A stretch of DNA of 32,448 bases from a virus: IMG/VR virus record IMGVR_UViG_3300031463_000021, positions 1-32,448 of that record; one strand, given 5' to 3'. The translations under genes were made by a program, and so were the position numbers. Shown here piece after piece: positions 22,516-29,795 of the stretch. The notes beneath the pieces were generated by a model. It did no database searches and was not told the origin of the DNA. It saw only the letters and a program-made list of their open reading frames with translations. The stretch's first letter is position 1, and the number at the start of each line of letters is the position of its first letter.

Positions 22516-22948
22516 CGAAAGATTCGGCAAAGAATACGCCGGACACTACGTCTTCAGCGAGATCAGCTGGGCTAAACGTAGCAGAATAATTCAGAAACAC
22601 ACCAAATATCACCCATTAACGGGACAAGTAGTGAGCAGCGACTTCATCGCCATACAAGCCGAAACCATATGGGCTTCGCTCAAAGAACAGCCACCAAACA
22701 AACCCATAACACTCGAAAAACTCCTCAACGAAGAGAATGGAATCCCAATAGGCTTAGGGGAACTATTCAGCCAAATCGTCAACAAGCTGAACAGCGTCAC
22801 ACAAGAGGAAACCGCTTTTTTATCAGAGCAATCCGCAGACAAAAGCCAAACTCAACACTCACTGAATTCCGCCTCTGCAAAGAATTCGGGTGGACACCGC
22901 TCCAGCTCGGAAGACAGCCAGCAAAAGCCATCCAGCAATTCATCATGA
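22490..22948 (+). CDS. Tail assembly chaperone G-like product
   Basis: About 152 residues in the frame QTENIELDERFGKEYAG, then FSEISWAKRSRIIQKHT and TGQVVSSDFIAIQAETIWAS, a tail-chaperone pattern. No ATG, GTG or TTG exists before GTG 22631, which would cut the conserved region. ACG at 22490 is the best candidate: GGAGATGA (22476-22483) lies 6 nt upstream. A +1 shift from the preceding 70-residue gene is the alternative. After the slippery site at 22816 this frame becomes low-complexity Ser/Gln/Asn and stops at 22948, so the zero-frame product is the shorter chaperone. Confidence 0.65.
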   Translation, partial: TQTENIELDERFGKEYAGHYVFSEISWAKRSRIIQKHTKYHPLTGQVVSSDFIAIQAETIWASLKEQPPNKPITLEKLLNEENGIPIGLGELFSQIVNKLNSVTQEETAFLSEQSADKSQTQHSLNSASAKNSGGHRSSSEDSQQKPSSNSS

Positions 22949-23025
22949 TTCTGAATGAAATGGACAAGCAAACGGAGGAAGAACGACAAAAAGCGGAGAA
23001 AGAAGCAAAATGGCGGTCGAAATAA
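22490..23025 (+). CDS. Tail assembly chaperone GT-like frameshift product
   Basis: A -1 shift at T TTT TTA (22816-22822) joins the G-like frame to TEFRLCKEFGWTPLQLGRQP, FIMILNEMDKQTEEERQK and a charged end, giving about 178 residues. The GWTPxQL and IxxFI patterns and the helical tail are what T-domain extensions of tail chaperones look like, while the zero frame over the same DNA is low-complexity. G and GT products in a set ratio organise the tape-measure protein and tube in many tailed viruses. The product overlaps the next gene by 16 nt. Confidence 0.66.
22816..22822 (+). promoter_or_regulatory. -1 ribosomal slippery heptamer
   Basis: T TTT TTA fits X XXY YYZ exactly in the zero frame (TTT 22817-22819, TTA 22820-22822). 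AGAGGA at 22804-22809 could act as an upstream Shine-Dalgarno-like stimulator. No strong downstream hairpin is obvious by eye. Confidence 0.68.
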
Positions 23026-23381
23026 CATGCGACATTGAAGGCATAGACGAGTTCAAAGCTGCCATGCAAACCTTTGACACCGGCATGCAGAGGTATGTAT
23101 ATCGACAGTTGGCAAGCTGGGTTGCAGACGTCAAAGCCTTAGCCAAACAGCTCGCTCCAGTCAGAACGGGACACTTGCGAAGCTCCATTTACGCCAAGAT
23201 TCAGGACTGGGTCGCCGAAATTGGTGCAGAAGCCACCTACGCATTATTCGTGGAACTGGGTACACGACACATGCAGGCACATCCCTACCTCTACCCAGCA
23301 ATCCAAGAACACCTGCCAGAACTTGAACAAATAATCCTCGAGGCTTTAGACACAGCAAAAACGGAGGCTGGACTACCATAA
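23010..23381 (+). CDS. HK97-gp10-like neck/tail completion protein
   Basis: A 123-residue protein. LAPVRTGHLRSSIYAKIQ followed by YALFVELGTRHMQAHPYLYP is the hallmark of the HK97-gp10 family: a TGxLRxSI strand and a YxxxVExGTxxxxAxPFL strand. The N-terminus (EITCDIEGIDEFKAAMQTF) is the expected helix start. In many viruses the gene lies next to the connectors; here it follows the chaperones. A GGAGA site precedes the ATG, and the stop TAA shares bases with the possible ATA start of the next gene. Confidence 0.85.
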   Translation: MAVEITCDIEGIDEFKAAMQTFDTGMQRYVYRQLASWVADVKALAKQLAPVRTGHLRSSIYAKIQDWVAEIGAEATYALFVELGTRHMQAHPYLYPAIQEHLPELEQIILEALDTAKTEAGLP

Positions 23382-23929
23382 GCTTCAGAGAAATCGCCGT
23401 CACCATAAGAGCGGTCAACCGCGCAAGCCACGAATTCTCAAAAATCCAATCGGACGCTGAAACCTTAAGCGTGCGCATAAAAAGCCTCGGCACAGCCATC
23501 GCAGGCTTAGGAGCAACAGCCACAGCAATCGGACACATAGCACACCAATTCGGTCTCCTAAACGACCAGCAAGCTCGAGTCTTCAACTCAGCCATGATGG
23601 TCATCTCAGTCATGGGCATGTTCATGCGAACAAGCTGGGGCGTAGCCGTAGCCCAGAAAGTCTATGCTGCTGCCTGCTGGATCGCCACAGCAGCTCAGAA
23701 CGCTCTAAACATTAGCTATGCCACATTTCTGGCTTTAACAGGTGTCGGCATCGCGGTTATCGTTGCAGCAGCCGCAGCCATGTGGTATTTCACCAGTCAA
23801 ATGAACGCAGCCACGGCAAGCGTCAACCAATTCAACGAAGCAACCAGCGCCATGCAAGCACCATCAACATACACAGGACGCAACATCCTCAGAAAAGGCG
23901 AAGAGGACATCTACGCCAAGGGAGACTAA
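23378..23929 (+). CDS. Short tape-measure-like protein
   Basis: About 183 residues if translation starts at ATA 23378, which overlaps the upstream TAA as ATAA where ATGA would be usual and lies 10 nt behind GGAGG. ATG, GTG and TTG are absent before GTG 23471. The N-terminus (FREIAVTIRAVNRASHEFSK) resembles tape-measure starts. Residues about 45-70 and 75-140 are hydrophobic helices (LGTAIAGLGATATAIG, MMVISVMGMFMRTSWGVAVA, LALTGVGIAVIVAAAAAMWY). Tape-measure length sets tail length, so a protein this short would imply a very short tail unless it is truncated. The C-terminal 40 residues are polar. Confidence 0.6.
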   Translation: MSFREIAVTIRAVNRASHEFSKIQSDAETLSVRIKSLGTAIAGLGATATAIGHIAHQFGLLNDQQARVFNSAMMVISVMGMFMRTSWGVAVAQKVYAAACWIATAAQNALNISYATFLALTGVGIAVIVAAAAAMWYFTSQMNAATASVNQFNEATSAMQAPSTYTGRNILRKGEEDIYAKGD

Positions 23930-23932
23930 GCG

Positions 23933-25147
23933 ATGAGCGTAGACATCCCAAAAATGGCACTCGCCTTCGGCTCAATCGCGCCTCCTCAAGCTGACGTTTT
24001 AGAAGCGAGAATCACATTGGCATGCACAGAGGAAGCCAGCAGATTTGAGGTTCTTCTGCAAAACTGGGACAAGAAATACTCTCCAGGCGAAACTAACGCC
24101 ATAAGCGTAGGCGTTGACGGACACATTAACTTAGGCAGAGGAACTAATTGTCCGCAGCTGATCACGTGCAAGGTTGAAGAAGTCAAATTCATGTCTGACG
24201 CGGTTTCGCATTATGTTAAGGTTTCTGGGCGTGGCTGGGATGAACGGCTTTTTCGCGCTCTCGTCACTAAAACCTACATCAGTCAGAAAGGAGAAGCAAT
24301 AGTCAAAGACCTCATGGACACGTACGCTGGCCTAAGCCACAACAGAGGCGGAATCGAGCTTGTAGAGGATACTGACACGACTTATCAACTGCTAAAGTAT
24401 GAAGACACTCCAGTGATGGATATTCTGCAATTCATAGCTGGTAGCGCAGACAAGTCAGGCGTCATTGGCTACGACTTCAGAGTGGCTCCTGATGGTAAGT
24501 TTGAGTTTTTCCAGCGTGGCACAAAGACAAGCCCCGTTAGTCTCAATGAACTCATAGAGAGCATGGAGTATGACAAGGACATTCACAGCGTCAGAAACAA
24601 GATCACGGTCTATGGCGCCCAAAACTACAGGCTGCCAACCGATGGCGATGGCTGGTCAGACGGACAAGCCGACTGGCTCATGAATGACGACGCAGAAGAC
24701 GCACACACTAACACTGCCTATCAACTCGTGGGACAAGTCACGTATGACCCCAGCCCAATAGCCAAAATCATCATTGACACCGTTGAATTACAATGCAAGA
24801 TGAGCGCGGGCTCGGGCAAATACAAGATCACCTATCAGAAGGAAGGCGGACCTGAAACCGTCATAGTCACTGACCAAGCTTTCAACAACACTGAGTATCA
24901 AATGAAGCAGCATGTTCTCACAGGTGCAAACCGCATCATCGGAGATGTAGGCAAAGACGTAACCATAAGGCACTACACACTCACGGACAACGCAGCAGAC
25001 ACAGTCTACTCAAAGAACCACAGAGCAGTAGGAGACATAATCTTTGGAAATTGGCTGGCAACTGAAGGCCAGCTCCACTTTGAGACAACAACAAAGCTCG
25101 TAGGCAATGGAAGCATCAGATGCAATTGCACTGGCGTCTATAACTGA
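23933..25147 (+). CDS. Tail hub/baseplate-like protein, N-terminal part
   Basis: A 404-residue part that ends at an in-frame TGA (25145-25147). PKMALAFGSIAPPQADVLEA, FEVLLQNWDKKYSPGETNAI and VSHYVKVSGRGWDERLFRAL are the beta-rich pattern of tail hub or distal tail proteins; a middle region (VIGYDFRVAPDGKFEFFQRGT, IESMEYDKDIHSVRNKITVYG) is typical of such hubs. From about residue 360 (LHFETTTKLVGNGSIRCNCT) a beta-sandwich begins that is completed only after the stop. A GTG or ATG restart does not follow at once, so the gene is either mutated or read through. Confidence 0.72.
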   Translation: MSVDIPKMALAFGSIAPPQADVLEARITLACTEEASRFEVLLQNWDKKYSPGETNAISVGVDGHINLGRGTNCPQLITCKVEEVKFMSDAVSHYVKVSGRGWDERLFRALVTKTYISQKGEAIVKDLMDTYAGLSHNRGGIELVEDTDTTYQLLKYEDTPVMDILQFIAGSADKSGVIGYDFRVAPDGKFEFFQRGTKTSPVSLNELIESMEYDKDIHSVRNKITVYGAQNYRLPTDGDGWSDGQADWLMNDDAEDAHTNTAYQLVGQVTYDPSPIAKIIIDTVELQCKMSAGSGKYKITYQKEGGPETVIVTDQAFNNTEYQMKQHVLTGANRIIGDVGKDVTIRHYTLTDNAADTVYSKNHRAVGDIIFGNWLATEGQLHFETTTKLVGNGSIRCNCTGVYN

Positions 25148-25879
25148 GGAATCCTTCTGCTGAACCTTCCACAAGAAGCTGACTGCACAGGATTCACTTT
25201 CCTTGACTTTGGCATCTATCTGGGACCAAGTCGAACCGCAAGCCTCAACCTTCTCTTGTATGATTACTCTGGAAAATTCGCCTTCAAATACATGACCGCT
25301 GTCAAAGAACAGTTTGAACAGAAACACATTCCATGCAGCCAAGCAAACGCCAACGAATGGGCTGTCCAATCGGGCTTTGACTGGTCAAGAGTTGCAGCAG
25401 TCAAGTTTTGGACTTACGGAAGCGCAACAGACGACTTCTACATTGACGGCGTCAACTTCAACGGAGCCTTCTTCAAACACACAGAGGAAGACGCGGCCAG
25501 CCAAACAGCCTACGGCAAACGAGAAAAGGCTGAGCATGATGAGGAACTCTTCAGCAACAATGAATGTGAGTTACGCGCCAAAGCTCTGCTTACTTACTTC
25601 AAGGACCCGATTGAATACATAACGCTGGTCTCCCGCGTCATAGACTATGGAACGACTCCCATTCTGCCGGGTGACAAGATCCACATCACAATGCCAAACG
25701 AGAACATAGATGCTGACTGGATCGTGCTCAGCGCGGTCTATTACGTTAACGCCAAAGAGCAGTATCTTGAGATAACGCTGAACCTTGGGCGTCAGAAGCC
25801 ATTACTCGCTGACTATCTATTCGCAGCACGCAGAAAGACCGACCACTTGAGCCGACATAAACAGCCGAGGATGATTTGA
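25148..25879 (+). CDS. Tail hub-like protein, C-terminal part after TGA
   Basis: The same frame continues without a gap for about 243 residues after the TGA: GILLLNLPQEADCTGFTFLD, WSRVAAVKFWTYGSATDDFY and IDGVNFNGAFF complete the beta-sandwich started before the stop, and LRAKALLTYFKDPIEYITLV, TPILPGDKIHITMPN and EQYLEITLNLGRQKPLLADY return to a hub-like fold. A TTG at 25256 is the first ordinary start but would cut the domain. The region overlaps the next gene at ATGA, 25879. The combined protein with the stop read as an amino acid would have about 648 residues. Confidence 0.68.
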   Translation, partial: GILLLNLPQEADCTGFTFLDFGIYLGPSRTASLNLLLYDYSGKFAFKYMTAVKEQFEQKHIPCSQANANEWAVQSGFDWSRVAAVKFWTYGSATDDFYIDGVNFNGAFFKHTEEDAASQTAYGKREKAEHDEELFSNNECELRAKALLTYFKDPIEYITLVSRVIDYGTTPILPGDKIHITMPNENIDADWIVLSAVYYVNAKEQYLEITLNLGRQKPLLADYLFAARRKTDHLSRHKQPRMI

Positions 25880-26277
25880 TGAACAAACAGGTTTTGAAAC
25901 AGTTAAGAGAACTCCGCCCAGGAGCCCTTGTCAAGGTCGAATGGACAGACGCCAGCATAGGCAAAAGCCTAAGCGGAGGCTTGTCAGGGATAGACGTCCC
26001 TGTCGCAAGCTGGGGAATCTTCATCGGCTTATTGGGCGAAAAAAGCAAACACATCATTCTTGGTCAGAACAATTTCCGCTACGCAGACGGACTATACGAC
26101 ATCGACTACACAGCCATACCTCTAAGCTGGACAATAAGCATCCACGTGATTCAAGAACAACATGTACCAGAAAACGAAGCCAAACAACTACTAAGCAGTT
26201 TTCTCATGGGCGGAAGACGCCGATTCCCACAACGCACAAAACAACAGAGGATAGTAAACCATGAGAAACCTGATTAA
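25879..26277 (+). CDS. Hypothetical tail-region protein
   Basis: A 132-residue protein; the ATG overlaps the previous TGA, preferred over TTG one codon earlier, and GAGG lies upstream. LRPGALVKVEWTDASIGKSL, VASWGIFIGLLGEKSKHIIL and YDIDYTAIPLSWTISIHVI form a small SH3-like beta barrel pattern, followed by a basic C-terminus (GGRRRFPQRTKQQR). No family is recognised. It may be a minor tail or packaging protein. It overlaps the next gene by 17 nt. Confidence 0.6.
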   Translation: MNKQVLKQLRELRPGALVKVEWTDASIGKSLSGGLSGIDVPVASWGIFIGLLGEKSKHIILGQNNFRYADGLYDIDYTAIPLSWTISIHVIQEQHVPENEAKQLLSSFLMGGRRRFPQRTKQQRIVNHEKPD

Positions 26278-26518
26278 GAAGGCGTTAACACGCACAATCG
26301 CCCGCAAAGGACCAAGAGGAAAGCAGCAAGTAATAGAGATTCCACCAAGCCAGAAACTTCTTTACGCTGTCTATTTCAGCCTCGGCATGGTCGCATGTCT
26401 AACAGCTCTCGAAACAGTACACCTAATCGTCTTGGGCACATGGAACCCCGAAATCTTCGCAGTGATTTCCGCTTTGATTGGCAACATAACAGGCATTTTC
26501 CTAACACAAAAAACGTAG
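26261..26518 (+). CDS. Membrane protein, holin-like size
   Basis: An 85-residue protein with a very basic N-terminus (residues 1-25) followed by two membrane segments, about 32-55 (LLYAVYFSLGMVACLTALE) and 64-82 (IFAVISALIGNITGIFLTQ). The hairpin topology and size suit a holin or envelope-interacting protein, and the position at the end of the tail module suits lysis. No archaeal endolysin is recognised beside it, so the lysis role is only inferred. Confidence 0.65.
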   Translation: MRNLIKKALTRTIARKGPRGKQQVIEIPPSQKLLYAVYFSLGMVACLTALETVHLIVLGTWNPEIFAVISALIGNITGIFLTQKT

Positions 26519-26591
26519 GGGGGTCGCTGGAACGATAGGGAGGTATCATTTAGGAGGCTTTCTCCGCAAGGCTCGAAGCGTAAAAAATCAA

Positions 26592-26855
26592 GTGAAGAAA
26601 GACACTCAAGAGCTTAGACAAAAGCTACTGACTGAACTGGAAGCCATGTTTGACATTGCCAAGAAAGCTGCATCCGACCCACAGACAAAGCCTAAGCAGG
26701 CTCAGATTTGGGTTCGCATCATGGGCTACCTCGGGCAAGTTATGAACAGCATTTCTGAAAGCTTCGACGAGGCCAAGGCTTTAGAGTATTTTGAAAATTT
26801 GGAGCGCATGATCCGTGAAGCTAAAGGGGATTCTGACCAAAGCCAAACAGCTTGA
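26592..26855 (+). CDS. Small helical protein before terminase
   Basis: An 87-residue, all-helical acidic protein starting at GTG 26592 (KKDTQELRQKLLTELEAMFD, AQIWVRIMGYLGQVMNSISE, LEYFENLERMIREAK). It overlaps the large terminase by 41 nt. Position and helix content suit a small terminase-like or packaging accessory protein, but no helix-turn-helix is clear. The frame is open further upstream without a common start; an ATA at 26535 behind GGGGGT is a possible but unusual alternative. Confidence 0.6.
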   Translation: MKKDTQELRQKLLTELEAMFDIAKKAASDPQTKPKQAQIWVRIMGYLGQVMNSISESFDEAKALEYFENLERMIREAKGDSDQSQTA

Positions 26856-28260
26856 AAACGAATGGCTTGAACAACAGAAAGCCAAACAAACAGAGATCCC
26901 AGAAGACTTCATTCAATTCTGCCAAAGAATGCTTGGCTTGAATCTAACAAAATATCAGATGGAGGCAGCTCGGCTCTTAGAAAAACAGAACGATGTCGCT
27001 TTAAGATGGTGCAGACAAAGTGGCAAAACCCACCTGATTGCTGCTTGGCTCCTACACTATGCCCTACTACATTCTGGTTCGCACATTGCGGTCGTTGGTC
27101 CAAGCTGGCGACAAACAATGATACCCATAACAAAAATCAACTACTTCAGAACAAAACTCCCAGCAGGACTATTCTACAAACCACAAAGAACCATCGTGAG
27201 GCTTAAGAACGGAAGCACAATCCAAGCGTTTCCAAACAATCCCAACAACTTGCGAGGCTTCACACTCCAAATCGTGTACTGTGATGAAATGAATTTCATT
27301 CCAAACGACGAAGAAATGTTTGACGCCATAAGCTTCACATTGGCAACTACAAACGGCAAATTCATCGCAAGCAGCACACCTTGGACAACCGACAGCACCT
27401 TCTGGAAGCTATTCCACGACAACGCCTTCCAACATTTCGCAAAAAGCCACGTAACCTACCAGCAAGCTCTCGAACCGAACGGACCTATAACCGAGAAATG
27501 GCTGGAAAAGAAGAGACACGAGTATGAAGGCGACCCGTGGCGTTGGCGCAGAGAGATGGAAGCGGAATGGGCTGAAGACGAAAACGTCTGGCTCAACCAA
27601 GCCCTCATCACAAGCTGCATAGACAGCAGTTTAGAATACTGCGACTTTGAACAGGCAGTATCAGGCGAGTATTATGAAGGCTTAGACCTTGGCAAATACC
27701 AAGACTACAGCGTCCTCTCAGTTGTCGAAGTAGAAGATACTTCTATAAGACTAATTCACATGCACCGCTTTCCGTTGCGAACACCATACGCAAGCGTGAT
27801 AGGCTACGTTAAGACGCTCTGCGACAGATGGCAAACAATAAACAAAGTCTTAGTCGACATGACAGGCGTAGGAGACTACATAGTCGAAGACATGATAAAT
27901 GCTGGAATAACGGAAACTGAAGGCGTCAAATTCACCCAAGAAACAAAAGAGAAAATGGCACAATGGCTCAAGCAATGCATGGTTGAAAAGAAGCTCCAAA
28001 TTCCTTATGACAGCGACTTGATTGCGGAGTTAAACATTGAACGGTTTGAATTGACAAAAGACGGTAAAATCAAGTTCTCGCACCCAGAAGGCACTAATGA
28101 TGATCGCTTCTGGAGTTTAGCCTTAGCCTGTTACGCATCCAGAACAGAGCCTCCGCCTAAACTTTGGGTTGTGCCACGCACCGCTTCTGCTGGAAAGGTG
28201 AAACTTCAACGGCTACGAAAGAAACTGCAAAAACACCAAGTCACAGGAACAACAAGATGA
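26815..28260 (+). CDS. terL: Large terminase
   Basis: A 481-residue packaging motor. The adenine-binding segment LTKYQMEAARLLEKQND is followed by the Walker A variant WCRQSGKTHLIA (residues about 65-75), and the Walker B LQIVYCDEMNF (151-161) with the catalytic Glu158. The coupling motif SSTPW lies near 186-190. The RNase-H-like nuclease has Asp in YEGLDLGKYQDYS (about 291), Asp in KVLVDMTGVGD (about 348) and NDDRFWSLALA near the end. All catalytic acids appear present. It starts at GTG and overlaps the upstream gene by 41 nt. It lies after the tail genes rather than before the portal, which is unusual. Confidence 0.93.
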   Translation: MKLKGILTKAKQLENEWLEQQKAKQTEIPEDFIQFCQRMLGLNLTKYQMEAARLLEKQNDVALRWCRQSGKTHLIAAWLLHYALLHSGSHIAVVGPSWRQTMIPITKINYFRTKLPAGLFYKPQRTIVRLKNGSTIQAFPNNPNNLRGFTLQIVYCDEMNFIPNDEEMFDAISFTLATTNGKFIASSTPWTTDSTFWKLFHDNAFQHFAKSHVTYQQALEPNGPITEKWLEKKRHEYEGDPWRWRREMEAEWAEDENVWLNQALITSCIDSSLEYCDFEQAVSGEYYEGLDLGKYQDYSVLSVVEVEDTSIRLIHMHRFPLRTPYASVIGYVKTLCDRWQTINKVLVDMTGVGDYIVEDMINAGITETEGVKFTQETKEKMAQWLKQCMVEKKLQIPYDSDLIAELNIERFELTKDGKIKFSHPEGTNDDRFWSLALACYASRTEPPPKLWVVPRTASAGKVKLQRLRKKLQKHQVTGTTR

Positions 28261-29708
28261 GAAGACACGAGTTTTTCCGCATCCGCCAATACAGGCGCAG
28301 ATACGACAAGCGAGAAGGCAAGTTCATAATCGACATAGCCTACGAAACAGCAGCTCCAGAACCAACAGAACGAGTTGTAAACGTGGCTGAAGCCTTCGGG
28401 CTTGGACTCGACCAATGGGAAAAATTCGTAGTCTACGACAATGTGGAGCTGAAAATAGGACCAAAGGACATTGTCTACATAACAGGCGATAGCGGCTCGG
28501 GAAAAAGCGTGCTATTAAAGGCTTTAGAAAAAGACATCAAACAAGACATGCAAGCCACATCAATCAACGTAAAAGACATAAAACCAGACCCCAACAAGCC
28601 ATTAATCGAAACAGTCGGCAAAACCACAGAAGAAGCCTTAGAGCTTCTAAGCAAAGTAGGCTTGAATGACGCTTTCCTCTTCCTAAGAAGCTATGACCAG
28701 CTGAGCGACGGACAAAAATACCGCTACAAGATAGCGAAAATGATTGAAAGCCAAGCCCAATTCTGGATAATGGACGAGTTTGCAGCAACACTCGACCGAG
28801 ACACAGCCAAAATCGTAGCCTACAACCTCCAGAAACACGCAAGACAACAAGGCAAGGCTGTTTTGGCGGCAACAACCCACACAGACTTACTTGAAGACCT
28901 AAACCCTTCAGTGCACATTCACAAACGATTCGGCAAAGAAATAACAGTAAGCTATTACCCAAACGAGCCAGCCAAGGAATGCAGCCTTACAAAGGAAATG
29001 CAGATCACAGAAGGCACGACAGAAGACTGGAGAAAACTTGCAGGCTTCCACTATCGCAGCCACAAGATAGCTGCACCTCGCAAAATCCTCTGCCTCAAAC
29101 GAGATGGCGAGTTATGTGGAGTAATAGTCTACAACTACCCACCACCCACTTGCTTCGGAAGAAGGCTTGTCTTACCTAAGATGTCAATGAAAGAGCTGAA
29201 CGAAAAACTGAGCATAATCACCCGAGTCGTCGTGCATCCGAAATATCGCACGATAGGCTTAGGCACAAAACTTGTCAAGGAAACATTACCGTTGGCTGGA
29301 ACCGAATACGTGGAAATGCCCGCAGTTATGGCGAAATACAATCCCTTCGCAGAAAAAGCAGGAATGCAGAAAATCGCCCAACAGCCACCGCCAAGAGAAG
29401 CTGTAAAAATCGCAGAAACTCTTCATCAACTCGGATTCAACACTCAGCTGCTTAGCAGTGAAGAATACGTATTGAGTAAGCTTCAAACTCTGAGCGACAA
29501 GGAAGTGGCGAAAATTAGAGAAACATTCGTAAGAAACAGTCATGCTCGATTCATGAAATACTTCTTTCCTCATCAGCTGTTTGGAAAAAGGGAAGCCTAC
29601 ACAAAAGAAATAAGAAAAACCAGCCTTGAAAGACTTGCACACTTAATCAAAGTCTGCGGATTCTTAATGCAGACGAAAGTCTACTTATTTTGGAAATCTT
29701 TCAATTAG
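28257..29708 (+). CDS. ABC-ATPase-GNAT fusion protein
   Basis: A 483-residue protein. The ATG overlaps the terminase stop (ATGA), so translation is coupled. ATPase domain: Walker A GDSGSGKSVLLKAL (77-90), signature YDQLSDGQKYRYKIA (146-160), Walker B FWIMDEFAATLD (169-180) and a switch His in AATTHTD (205-210). An acetyltransferase-like domain follows, with the acetyl-CoA loop VVVHPKYRTIGLGTKLVKE near 320-340. The pair matches COG2401, an ABC-type ATPase fused to a predicted acetyltransferase. There are no membrane segments, so it is not a transporter. Coupling to the terminase suggests a role in packaging or genome handling; the substrate is unknown. Confidence 0.85.
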   Translation: MRRHEFFRIRQYRRRYDKREGKFIIDIAYETAAPEPTERVVNVAEAFGLGLDQWEKFVVYDNVELKIGPKDIVYITGDSGSGKSVLLKALEKDIKQDMQATSINVKDIKPDPNKPLIETVGKTTEEALELLSKVGLNDAFLFLRSYDQLSDGQKYRYKIAKMIESQAQFWIMDEFAATLDRDTAKIVAYNLQKHARQQGKAVLAATTHTDLLEDLNPSVHIHKRFGKEITVSYYPNEPAKECSLTKEMQITEGTTEDWRKLAGFHYRSHKIAAPRKILCLKRDGELCGVIVYNYPPPTCFGRRLVLPKMSMKELNEKLSIITRVVVHPKYRTIGLGTKLVKETLPLAGTEYVEMPAVMAKYNPFAEKAGMQKIAQQPPPREAVKIAETLHQLGFNTQLLSSEEYVLSKLQTLSDKEVAKIRETFVRNSHARFMKYFFPHQLFGKREAYTKEIRKTSLERLAHLIKVCGFLMQTKVYLFWKSFN

Positions 29709-29740
29709 ACCTCGCAATAAAGGCTACATTTTTTGGTTAA

Positions 29741-29750
29741 TTTTATAATA
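29741..29750 (+). promoter_or_regulatory. TATA box of the GHKL gene
   Basis: TTTTATAATA lies inside the longest open frame. A start site about 25 nt downstream would be near 29771, after the ATGs at 29733 and 29763, which favours the ATG at 29796 as the true start. Confidence 0.5.
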
Positions 29751-29795
29751 AAGTGCGCTATTATGTTGTCATGTCTATGTGCTGTTAATGGATGT

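Noticed and set aside
28257-29708. ABC ATPase as a transporter subunit
   Set aside because: There is no membrane protein partner, the domain is fused to an acetyltransferase-like region and the gene is coupled to the terminase.
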